Shown piece after piece: positions 1 to 10,900 of a DNA stretch of 64,000 nt. Numbering within the stretch: the first letter of the stretch is position 1; every line of letters starts with the position of its first letter. The notes under the pieces are model-generated. The model was not told the origin of the DNA. It made no database searches and saw only the letters and a list, made by a program, of their open reading frames with translations. The stretch is from Antedon mediterranea (lineage: Eukaryota > Echinodermata > Crinoidea > Comatulida > Antedonidae). Where the stretch lies: positions 3,127,001 through 3,191,000 of the forward strand of contig NC_092670.1 of NCBI RefSeq assembly GCF_964355755.1. Direction: 5' to 3'. The position numbers and the translations under genes were made by a program.

Positions 1-149
1 TTCCGTGAGGGGGTTTCTTGCCCTTCAGCATGTTACGCTAATAACTGTAAATGCCGGATGCGTTTGAATGGGACATGTCATTGCGGGTTCATTGTTTTTA
101 TTCTTTTGTAATAAGCCACTTCATCCAGTATAATGGCTTTAAATCGAAT
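1..149. other. No feature recognised
   Basis: Nothing supportable is seen here apart from the lead-in to the inverted-repeat arm that follows. The short open frame at 51-248 runs into the AAC-rich repeat and has no coding character. Confidence 0.5.
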
Positions 150-1025
150 TTAATTACCGAAAACAACAAAACAACAGGCAACAACCATGAACAACTAATA
201 ACAACCCAGAACAAACCTAAATCAAAATACAATAATCTAAATACCTAAAACCAATATCATATAATATTTTCACTGATGTCGCCCTCTATTGATGGGTGTT
301 TGTGAAGACCGTAACTAAGAGAACACCGGCGGCGCGGTAAAGTCATTATTTTCAGTCTTTCGATTTTTGATCCCAAAACCAAAGGATTTACTCCTCACAA
401 TAATTGTTATTACGTTAATACCTAGTACAGAAAGTAAATTTACTATGGTTAATCATGATCAATTTACTTATAGCATTCCAAAGATAATATTACAAAAATG
501 ATATTTTTAAGAATACCGATAATATAATTAGGGACTATAAAGTATACTTAAAACAAGATCGCGCTAAAAGATTCACAAAATCTTTTTAGTACAATTACCG
601 TAGTCGTGTAAATAATGTTTTTATGCCTATCACTTCAGTATTAACTTAAGTGGCGAAAACTGCGGACGAAACGCAAAGTCAGATATAATCACGCTTTGTT
701 TTTGAAGACTAGAAAGATATATGTTTTGTAATGCAGTCTGCGGTGTTTTTCATTAAATTTGTTCGATTTTGAGTTGTATTTTGTGCACTTTGCCATTTCG
801 TAGGGATCTCCTTGGCATTTACGCGCGCAGTTTCCCCTCTGTATGGTCTTAGCTTAATTAGCTTTAGACCCCCATGAATAGACGGCGAGATTCAAAGAAA
901 TATTCAACAAATTTGATCTGGGTATTTAGCTTTTTTATTTTGGTTTCGGCTTGTTTTCAGTTTGTTGTCGGTTGTTTACGGTTGTTGACGGTTGTTTGTG
1001 GTTGTTTTCTGTTGTTCTCGGTAAT
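150..1025. repeat. Inverted repeat pair, AACAAC-rich arms
   Basis: The left arm (about 150-245) contains AATTACCG followed by irregular AACAAC runs. The right arm (about 915-1025) is its reverse complement: GTTGTT runs followed by CGGTAATT, with TTTAAAT-like sequence outside both. The enclosed 0.67 kb (246-914) has no recognisable gene. The arms are diverged, so this may be an old inverted-repeat transposon or a rearranged minisatellite. No target duplication was identified. Confidence 0.5.
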
Positions 1026-1426
1026 TAGACTGACCCGACCCGTTTAAATCGTGTGCAAATTGGAATACAAGCGACAAATATTGGTAGCCTACATAATGTT
1101 TAAAAATGTGTAATGCATTTTATCATGATAGAGGGCGGCAAACATTAATTTGATCGCATCATAGCATTTCACTTCTGTTAGAAATCTGCTAACCTATAAC
1201 ATGTTCTAGGATACCTGATTTCTAAAGATATGTGTTTTATATTCCATTTTCCTGTTGGTTTGGCAGTTGTTCGTCTGTCCTATCTGTCCACTTCTTTTTC
1301 ATCGTTGAACATTATGACAGACCTACGATGTTTGTTAATAACTACAAGAAATCTTTAGATTAACTTCATCTCATTTATTGTCTACCATATCACGTCTGTG
1401 ACGAATTGTATAGCAATAACAAAAAC
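1026..1426. other. No feature recognised
   Basis: AT-rich single-copy-looking sequence with no coding frame, RNA gene or repeat that I can support. Confidence 0.5.
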
Positions 1427-1742
1427 TTAAATTAATATAGTATGCCTTCTACTGTTCCTAACTATAGGGGGAGAAGGTTTGAAAATAAAACTAACTTCTT
1501 TTAGACCAAATGAGCGAACAACTGTATCCACACAACCTTGCTTTCCAAAAATCACCTCTTTTATCAACGCATTATATTCTTCTTGGTTAGTTATGTCCAA
1601 TGACATTATTTGTGTGTCCACTTTTGTGACCAGACACGTCAATGGGAATAGGTCCAAAATGTTGCATGCCACTCAGTCTTTCAAGATGTTTTTCTTACAA
1701 ATGTACTTAGTACCCTCATCACTAGGAAGGACATATCCTGAC
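1427..1742 (-). pseudogene. Possible coding remnant, unidentified
   Basis: On the minus strand a T-rich tract and GTGCAG (about 1743-1748) resemble a 3' splice site. The sequence after it reads for about 22 codons (containing YVLPSDEGTKYIC), meets a TGA at 1673-1675, and stays open in the same frame for another 81 codons containing KVDTQIMSLDITNQEEYN. The residue composition looks protein-like, but I do not recognise a family. It could be a terminal exon ending at the TGA, a pseudogene broken by it, or chance. Confidence 0.2.
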
Positions 1743-2820
1743 CTGCACAAAAAATATGTAATATCTACAAAACAAAAATGTAAATACATCACATTAATAT
1801 TTATGATAATACACTAATTATTAACCATTTATCAATTTTCATTTGCAGAATTCCCATGTCTGGATTATTTTGGCTCTAACGGCCGCCCGTAACCTTGGTC
1901 ATCCGGGGTGTGGTATTTGCTTGTTGTAAGCGAGACAATTATATTCATACTACTTTGGCTGTTCCTGTTAATTAAAGTTTTAATATAAATCTAAGGATTA
2001 TATCGCAGTCTCCTACTAATATTGGTAAGTAATAGCCAGGTGCATAGTGGGGGTAAGTAATATTTATAGTACAGATCCTATTGAATCTGAATTGAACCTA
2101 CTACAGCTTCCAGATAATCCACACACGCTTAGGAAAAATCAGGAAATGGCCGACAAGATGCAGACCGGACTGACCTACATATTGAGTCAGGCACAAACTG
2201 GTAACGCTAGCTAGACGTTCGGGCTATAATATTTGTAAGGTCGAGTCATTTGTGACAACAATAAAGACTGAACGCGTGTACCTAAATCAATTAGAGGTAT
2301 AATTGGGCCCTCAAACGGAAAATAAGGTTTTGCTTTTCAAGTTTGTGATAAGGTATGTATTCATTTGACATCATCAGTTATCGGGGAAATAGAGAGAAAA
2401 AGTGACTCGCCGGCGTATGAAACCGTAGCGGGTGTAAATTCATTACAAACCATTCACGCTAGCCAATTTCCTATGTATATACACGGGAATCATGGCGTCG
2501 CCTTCCCAAAAATGTTGTTGTCAATCTCATAAATTGGGTTGTCTTTGTATAGTGACATGTGAGGTACATTTCCCATAAACACCTGCTGACTTCTCCTAAA
2601 TTGAATTGGCTTACTATGGCAACTTGGATTTCCGAAGTTCAATATTAATATTATTATTCACAGACCGAGAATAAGTCATGGACTTTTCCAAACAGAAATA
2701 TGTACATGGTGTAGTTATTAGCGATGTTACATATGTATGTTCCGCTTAAGACAGATGGTCAAGGCACCTGTTATACAAAATAAAGACATATTGTTATTAA
2801 CAATGACAACACTATATTAT
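1743..2820. other. No feature recognised
   Basis: Non-coding in all frames, and no RNA gene or repeat is seen. A short GC-richer patch lies near 1875-1915. Confidence 0.5.
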
Positions 2821-3420
2821 TACAGTAACGGACGACGAAGCCCTAACAAAATACAATGCAATCCGTGGTAAGGTCGTGCCTCTACCTACCTAGCCATATA
2901 GTAAAGTATACATTACAGGGCTGCTATCTAATATAGGCATATCTAGGTACAGTATATAATTCGAACCTAATTCAAATGATATTACAATAAAGACTGGTGC
3001 ATTGTATTGCCTATTTCAAATTGTTATGCACTGATGCACCTTTCTCAATCAATTTTTTCCTTGCGTGTGTTTGATTTGTGCAGTGTAAGTACTTTACTTT
3101 GATAGTATGGACAGTTCTTAACATACACAATCAACACCGCACAACATGACTTTATATAAGTGGACAAAATGACAAAACCCGCAGTATCATCATCAACATT
3201 ATTATTATTGTAGTATTTCATTACAGTAACAGACCAAGCTCTAACAAATAACAAAATAAACCGTGCTAGGGACATGCCGCGGCTACCTAACCAGATAGTA
3301 CAGTATACAGTAAACGCCTGATACTTAACATATAAAGGCCTACCTAGGTACAGTGCACATTTAAAACACGTCGTAATTCAATTTAAATAACAATAAAGAC
3401 TGGTGGTCATAATGCCATAA
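2821..3420. repeat. Direct duplication, period about 411 bp
   Basis: The block from TACAGTAACG (2821) to the AATAAAGACTGGTG near 2990-3000 recurs from TACAGTAACA (3232) to the AATAAAGACTGGTG near 3393-3405. Intervening landmarks stay in order in both copies: CTAACAAA, CTACCTA-CC, ATAGTA, AGTATACA, CCTAGGTACAGT. The copies are well diverged, so this is an old tandem duplication of non-coding sequence. Confidence 0.65.
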
Positions 3421-3469
3421 CATATTTCTTTGTGCAATATTCCAACGTACATCGATTATTCTCTCTTTC

Positions 3470-4179
3470 GTTATTGTTCATCACATTTAACAGAGCTCAT
3501 CTTGCTCATACGTATTCCATTTGCGCGAGATTTTAATATAGTCTACGTCATTCAACTATCTCTCGCATGAGTTAAAAATATTTCTTTTCTTATGACATCA
3601 TCATGTCTAAAAATGAAAATAACTTGGGTCACTTGTTTTCTAATTTGAAATAACTTTCAATATGTTACTGTAGCTCGTCAGAATCAAAAGTGGTAATCAT
3701 CATTAAAACGTTGTTTGAAAGCTATTGGATTGCAGATACGAATTTATGTAATTATTTTGCCTATGAGTAGTTTATTCATCTTTGTCATCAAAGTTATACA
3801 CATTTCAAAGAGCGCGCACAGCGCTTCTTGGTGCCAAATTCTCTTCCAATTCTTATATTTATTTGCTCAATTCATTGTCTTTAGAAATTGTCATCTTCGA
3901 GTTTATTTTGATAATTCTATCATACAAAACAATTAGAACATGACGTGTGTCCCTAATTTCACCAATGCTACACTGTATATAGATATACAGTATATACTGT
4001 ACATAACGTATATGGCATATAAGTAGGCACAACTGAGCACTACAAGCGTATAATGGGATGGCATACATCTACATTTTCCGATTGTATGTTGACGGACGTG
4101 TATATCTAAACATATTAATGTCAATAAAATTAGAAAAATGATCACCTACAATTCGTCAAACTGACGAATTAAATTCTAG
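3470..4179 (+). mobile_element. Diverged Helentron-like non-autonomous element, 3' part
   Basis: This block matches the reverse complement of the units in the 19.8-45.9 kb array. Shared landmarks in the same order include ACTATCT-TCGCATGAGTTAAAAATAT (around 3557-3590), GACATCATCATGTCTAAAAAT, GTAGCTCGT-AGAAT, GGTAATCA, AGCTATTGGATTG-AGATACGA, AGAGCGCGCA (3810) and CTACACTGTAT (3967). It ends at a hairpin plus CTAG (4150-4179), equivalent to the array-unit 3' end. It is much more diverged than the array units and its 5' end is not found, so it is an old truncated copy in plus orientation. Confidence 0.7.
4150..4179 (+). other. Helentron/Helitron 3' terminus: hairpin plus CTAG
   Basis: A 9-bp stem AATTCGTCA (4150-4158) pairs with TGACGAATT (4162-4170) across a 3-nt loop. 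A 5-nt spacer follows, then CTAG (4176-4179), then a T. This is the rolling-circle transposon 3' end layout. Relative to the array units, stem pair 3 is T-A instead of C-G, so pairing is preserved. Confidence 0.75.
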
Positions 4180-4611
4180 TTTATCTTCTTATTGGTAAGT
4201 GAGATATAAACATTTTACATGTTCTTACCACTTGTGGTTGAAAGTCCATAAAGTATTCAGTGAACTGATACTTGCAATAGACTCGTTATTTTTCTTTCAG
4301 ATTGTATGAAATAGTAATTGATTGACTGCTTGCTGCCTGCTAGCATTACTGCTAAATCAGACGTACAGTTTGATTTATTTGGAACTATCTAAATAGTGTA
4401 AGTAAATGTTGTTTCACCAATTTACAATTACACAGGAATTGAGTGTTTAATTATTTCTATAGACTCAATTAGGCATTCAATTCCACTGTGTGAGAAAAAA
4501 TAGATTGTATTGAAATGGCACTTTACCTAATTATGTTTTGTCATTTTGAGAAAATTCCTTACTTATTCAAATCTTGTTTGAAAAGCGTGTGGTATTGGCC
4601 ATTTGTAACGC
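4180..4611. other. No feature recognised
   Basis: AT-rich sequence with no supportable gene or repeat. Confidence 0.5.
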
Positions 4612-6640
4612 TGCTAGTGCATCGTATTTGGTTATTTTAAATGTGTTCGAACCGATACACCTTATTATTATGTTGTTTTCCCCTTGCAGTTGTTTGATTG
4701 GTGCAGTGGAATTACTGTATGTTGATAGTACGGTGAGTTTCACAGATATACAGTCAACTTTGCCTAAGCTGACTTTGAATAAGTCGCAAAAGTCAAATAT
4801 CTTCAAGGTAGCAATTCCTTCCTATAGTTTACCATGTTGCATTAGTATGATTGGTTTTTATGCATTGTTTACAAGACGTCAAATGTATTGTCTTTCAGTT
4901 TGTTGTATTTCTGACATCTAAACCAGAAGTTTACACCAGTTCAAATCCCGTAAGTGTAAGAATCCAACAAATTAGTCGTTCTTCAAACTTCCCTTTATCT
5001 ACAATTTCTGAAAATTTGTACAAGGAATACATGTTACTGTTAAAATATAACATCAGGTCATATGGCATGTTTAAGATAGCAACACACCAATGTTTCGTAC
5101 AGTAATTCTCGTCAAACAGCCTCTACTTGACAGGCCTTTTTAATCTTCCTTCTGAGCCTATAAAATATATCAGTTATTTTAAAGTTTGCTCCAGGTTTTT
5201 AGTGGCACTTAACAGATCATGATTTAGTAAAAGGCAAATATGATAAATGTACTAAAAGTACTTGTATGTATAGGACTATTGTAGTATTATAATGTTGCGC
5301 TAATGACCTAAATAATGAATAACATAATACACTCTGGCATTACTGTAATTTTGATACTTCTTATACCACGATAACAATTGACGATAAATAGCTAAACATA
5401 TTATTTATAGAACACCTCCACATTGTAAATGATGAGGCCTATGGCATGGTACATAAATGTGGCACATACAATTTATTGATATTATTGTGCTACTCCATTC
5501 CCATCGCGAGACTGGTGGCTTTGTTTTCAACTAATATTATTATTGAGTTTTTTTTCAGTTGCATTTAATCATTGGGGATTGTTGACATTATATTTGGCTA
5601 TTAACTTTGGTTCCGTTAAACCTTACAATTCTGTTGTTTTTCATTTGCAGTTGTTAATGTTTGATTAGTGTACTTGGCACAACTGTACGTTATTGTGATT
5701 ACAGTAGAAAGGTACGGTAATATTAGTATGGTTCACATTGTTAGAATATTAAGTACAGATCGTGTATTGTGTTTAAATAAACGGCCTGCAGCATTTTAAA
5801 CTTATAAAAAGGAGCGTTTATTAGCGGTGAACTGTACAGTCATACATAGGGCTTTCAAAGCCTAAATACCAAGGTGCATCGCAGAAAATAAGCGAAAGCT
5901 TTTTTTTTTTGGTCTTTTGTCTTTAGTTTTGATTTTATGTATATGAAAAAGAACAAACAAGAAAGAAAGACAATAAAGATTATACATGGAAAAAAAGTCA
6001 CAATCAAACGTCATCATTTCCATACTAAACTACTTACTGCACCTAATTAACCCAACCAGGCCTACTAGATGAGCATTTCTATTGAATTACTACATCCTAT
6101 GGTGTATCGACTTGTTTTTCAAGACCACATGACAAAGACTACATCAAAATAAGCGCTCACCGTTATTACCTTATCACAGCTGCACAACACCGGGACTTCC
6201 TGTGCTGCCTATTATTTGTAAACAGGAGAAACCTATATTTATTAGGTATGCATGGACTGTTATATGCCAATAACATCAAAAATGGAGGAGGGAAGATGTG
6301 GCGTTTATAAGACCCTTCAATTTCTTTGGTCATAATGAAAATGGTACTTCAAATTTCATTATCATATTTCAAAATTGTTTTATAAAGGTGGTTTAGATAC
6401 TGTCGGTGAGGTACATCATTAGGGACTGCTGCATTGTATTTGGCTATGAAAAATTAGTTTGCACGGAAACATCTAATTATTCCGTTCTTTTTCCCTTGCA
6501 GGTGTGTGACTCGTGCAACGGAAGTTTGATACGGTAAGTGTACGAAATACAGGCAATTTCACCTTTACCTAACTTTGCTTAAGTCCCATATTTGCTAAGG
6601 CCACATTTCTTTCTAATTACCAATTCCTTACTGCAGTTTA
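4612..6640 (+). repeat. Diverged repeats of an exon-like block (4 copies, one upstream)
   Basis: Three diverged copies lie near 4612-4830, 5575-5700 and 6425-6640, and a fourth near 2995-3110. Each runs GTGCAT-GTATTTGG-TA, about 55 bp of AT-rich sequence, a T/C-rich tract with TTGCAG (TTGCGT in the upstream copy), then TTTGATT-GTGCA-TGGA or a close variant. The first and third copies then show GTGAGT or GTAAGT about 45-50 bp after the CAG. The edges therefore resemble a 3' and a 5' splice site around a 30-50 bp exon. No open frame is conserved between copies. These could be duplicated micro-exons of a non-coding transcript or a dispersed repeat whose end happens to look like an exon. Confidence 0.45.
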
Positions 6641-7379
6641 CCTTTCACAGTATATAATTATCGCCTGTAGGAGGACCATGCTTAAAGTAGTTATTAAATA
6701 AACTGAATTCAATATTCTAAACCCATGTATAACGTATGTATCTTGCGAACGGGGACATCAATTTGATTTACTATAACAAATAAGCAATAAATATAGAATA
6801 ATATCTACGGTATCTATTAAACACTGTATAACTTACATTTCAAATTGTCATGATAAAACAATACAATATAAATAATTGTGTGTTGTGTAATAATAATAAA
6901 CCTATATGAAATAAATAAAACAAGTCTCAAGTGCTTACCAAAGAGATGTCTGCGTAACAAGTGAAGCTATAGCTATAGCTCAATTACTGTGATTACTACT
7001 GTACTAATAACCTTCTAAGTAAGCCATAGTACAACTACCATTTCTATTGGTGGTCAGCCAACTTTAGGCTTCAAAGTAACCCTTTTATGTTTACGTGAGC
7101 CTAAGCTACCTACACCCACATTAACATAACACATATGGTTGGCCACTTGCCCACTGGACACCCTTCAATTGATCCAACCACAAACTACGGCTTGGATTGT
7201 CTCTTTCACAATGTTAAATAAACCAAATTGATTATTGTTTTCATTTTATTTTCCAGTTTTGAAAACCCGATCTGCCAAACTTTGGAAGACACAGCACACA
7301 TAACCACAATTAAAGCCAACTAAATATAGAAAATAAACAAAAACATACATACAAATTAATTACAAGTTAATACAAGTAA
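6641..7379. other. No feature recognised
   Basis: AT-rich non-coding sequence. A short GCTATA repeat sits at about 6965-6980. Nothing else is supportable. Confidence 0.5.
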
Positions 7380-7445
7380 ATACAGTACAAGTGAAGACAA
7401 AGTGAACAAAGAAAAACTGAACAAAGAAAACTGAACACAGAAAAA

Positions 7446-7672
7446 GTGAACATAGAAAAAGTGAACATAGAAAAAGTGAACATAGAAAAAGTGAACATAG
7501 AAAAGTGAACATAGAAAAAGTGAACATAGAAAAGTGAACATAGAAAAGTGAACATAGAAAAGTGAACATAGAAAAGTGAACATAGAAAAGTGAACATAGA
7601 AAAGTGAACATAGAAAAGTGAACATAGAAAAGTGAACATAGAAAAGTGAACATAGAAAAGTGAACAAACTAC
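7446..7672. repeat. Minisatellite, 14-15 bp unit (GTGAACATAGAAAA)
   Basis: About 15 tandem copies of GTGAACATAGAAAA, the first few with an extra A. The array begins from related degenerate GAACAAAGAAAA copies at about 7395. Open frames on the minus strand across it arise only from the repeat. It lies immediately 5' of the Helentron polyprotein, and Helentron-type elements often carry such minisatellites in their non-coding ends. Confidence 0.9.
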
Positions 7673-7689
7673 AGAAAGAGTGAGCAAAT

Positions 7690-7895
7690 TTTCAGAACAA
7701 GTGAACTAATTTTCCGAACAAGTGAACTAATTTTCCGAACAAGTGAACTAATTTTCCGAACAAGTGAACTAATTTTCCGAACAAGTGAACTAATTTTCAG
7801 AACAAGTGAACTAATTTTCCGAACAAGTGAACTAATTTTTAGAACAGTGAACTAATTTTTAGAACAGTGAACTAATTTTTAGAACAAATGAACTA
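7690..7895. repeat. Minisatellite, 20-21 bp unit (GAACAAGTGAACTAATTTTCC)
   Basis: About nine tandem copies of a 21-bp unit, with the last copies slightly shortened (GAACAGTGAACTAATTTTTA). The unit shares GTGAAC with the preceding minisatellite, which suggests one grew from the other. It ends about 95 bp before the polyprotein start codon. Confidence 0.9.
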
Positions 7896-7989
7896 TCTTT
7901 TGTAGCCATACGTAACGATTTTTTGTAGCATTTTTGCAGAATAAATAAATTAGTAATTGTTATAGAATTTGACTTGTTTATTATACATA

Positions 7990-10900
7990 ATGGATACACA
8001 ATTGATAACTGTTGTTGTTACTATGTTGTTTTTAATGTTGTTGTTAATGATGTGGTGTTTATGTAAGAACCATACAGACGTTACAAGTAAAGAGTACAAC
8101 AATGACAACACACCTGGTAAAGTTAGTAATAGCATTATATATACAACCGAGGTTACAGATGTACCTGATCAATGCTGTTTATCTAAAAATGTCAAGGACG
8201 TAAGCACTCTCAACATGGACAAAAAAGATACACGTAATGACATTTGTGAATTCATTAAAGAAATAGTTGATGATATTGTAAATGTTTCTTCTTGTACAGC
8301 GGTCGCCTCTGAGTTTAAGAAATGTGGCCTATGTAATATTGAATATACAGCAGACGAAAATTATGTGTCATGTGATTGTTGCAGTAAATTTTACCATGTG
8401 ACATGTGTAAGACAAATGTTTGAAGGCAAACTCTGTGATTCAAGAGTAATTTGGATCTGTTCAATGTGTGGAAATAGTAATTTTGCAAATAATATGTTGG
8501 GTGAGATAGGTATTACGTGTCATTTTAATAGGTATATGATTCTACAACATGACGAATCTAACGCTAACTTTGAAGAATTTACGGAAAATGAACAGAATTG
8601 GAAGTCCAACCAACGGAATTTAACAAAGGCTAACACCAACTCACAATGTCAACAAACAGAAAGTGAAAATGTACTTGGTAGAGAATGGATTAAGGTAAAA
8701 TCCAGGAAAAATACCAGTATCAGAAAACAAGGGAAAAAAAAAAGGGGAAATAAAAACAAAAGGAGGCGTGTTATAAATGGTACAATTATTGAACTAGGTG
8801 TAACATATATTGGTAAATCTGTCCACGATTACTATGAAAAACGAAAAAAGAAACTGCATGAAAAGGTGGATAGAGAAAAAATTCCAGACAATTCACAAAC
8901 AATACTTAATGAAAAGGTAGATGTTGATGTACATAACTCTACGAGTGATGCATCAGGTATGACGACAATAACGAACACCATACAACAACTTTCTGGTGGT
9001 GGTTTGAACACGAAACAGCCACGCAAAAAAGGTCGTTTTGTCAAAAAGTCAATTAAAATAAAATCACAAGAGGATAATACTAACAATAACATGGAGGAAA
9101 GCATTAGTACAAATTTAATTTCAGATCACTTAGGTAACGATGGCAAATCAAACATAAAATGTAATGAAGACAACGTCTACATAACAGCTAGTGATAAACC
9201 AAACAGTAATAGCAAAATAAATCAACTAAGATTAGACAGTAGTTGTGATGTTACAGATCATGAAGTATTAATAATTGACGAGGAACAAACAAAAACCTAC
9301 AACGAAACAATTAGGGAGAATACACAACCTACAAATACATTTAAACAATACAATATGACTGATGATAACAGTGTCGATATTACAATTTCAACAAATGCAT
9401 ATGAAATATCTGATGATAATACGAAACACGTTGCATCATTTAAGCAATACAACAGTGATGTAAACCCATGTAATAGTATTACTAATAATAGAACTATAGC
9501 ACAGGGTAGTTTTAATCAAGGGAATCCTAGATTTGGCTATGCACGTGGTAAACAGTGTGTTGCAAATAGTCTGGTAGCTATTCTTTATTCAACAAAGAGG
9601 TATGGCAATGAATTTCACACAAAAGACCTTGATACAATATTGACGCTTGGAAATGAATTGTACTACTATATTCAAAAAGATTCCACTATGGATGAGGACT
9701 TATTGTTGATATCTGAACTGCCGAAAGAATTGGATATTTTGGATAACACATTTGTTATATCTCCCAATGAGTCTGTGTTTGGCAAAATAGATGGGAATCC
9801 CGAATTTATGGCTGAATATGGAGGAATGTCATTACATCAAGCTCTTGAACAAACATTACACAACCACGATGCATGTTTCATGAATTTTAACTCCAGCACA
9901 TTTGCTGTTATTAAACGTGTAAATGGCTTCCTCATATTTGATCCACATGCAAGAGATCGATTTGGTTGTCTTAGTGAACGTGGAAAGAGCATTTTACTTT
10001 ACAGTACTTCTTGGCAAGGTGTATACAGTTATTCCTTCAAATTAGCAAGATCAATGAACTGTAACTTACATGATACGGAGTTTGAACTGACTGGTGTAAA
10101 TATTCAAAATAAATCTATGGTTTTATGTTCCACTCCTTCTGTCATATTAGATAATAATTATGAACAAAACAACTCGGAATATTCCGATATTCATGTACCT
10201 AGTACGTCTTGTCAGCATAGTACCTCGACATTACCCGTCAAGAATATCGAAGACAAAGCACATGGTAATAAAAAAGATCACGTATCAAAAAGTAATACAT
10301 GGCAAACTAATGACGACATTGAAATTGTTAATGTTCAATATAGAGAAAGACAAGATAAGAATTTCAATTTTGTCCCCGTTTCAGCAACTCAAAAAACAAC
10401 CGTTTGTAATAAAATAGGCATTAATAGTAAAAACTCTGATAAGAATGTTGGTATTATCAACGTCAGTCACATTGGACATCCTCTACAAATTAAGCAAATT
10501 ACTGGTGATGGTAATTGTTTTTATCGTGCAATTTCATACATTATTTCTGGAACAGAACATAATCATTTTATTTTAAGAACAGCAATTGTTCACCATTTAT
10601 TGGCAACTGATGACTTGTTTAGCAATACATTAGGTCATGAATACAGAACAGTGAAGGAATATGTGTTTAAGAAAAGAGTAATGGATAATGGAACATGGGC
10701 TTCCAATACTGAAATTAGTGCAATGGCAAACTTGCTTAACATAGATATTTATTCATTCAATGATCAACTTTTGACTTGGCAACTGTTTTCTGCCAAAAAA
10801 CCAGGTAGAATAAATTATGTTACAACTGACAATGGTATATATATTCTGTACACCAGAAATGTGCATTTCAATGTAGTGGAATCTGTTAATGTAAATTGCA

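Noticed and set aside
1479-1817. 112-codon plus-strand frame
   Set aside because: It overlaps the minus-strand remnant, shows no domain and is likely chance.
3859-4145. Two 69-70 codon minus frames
   Set aside because: They lie within the Helentron-like remnant and have no counterpart in the array units.
7356-7687. Three overlapping 97-106 codon frames on the minus strand
   Set aside because: Products of the 14-15 bp minisatellite (MFTFLCSLFYVHFS repeated); no independent coding evidence.
7969-7989. TTG as start of the polyprotein
   Set aside because: A nuclear eukaryotic gene should use the first ATG, which is in frame at 7990.
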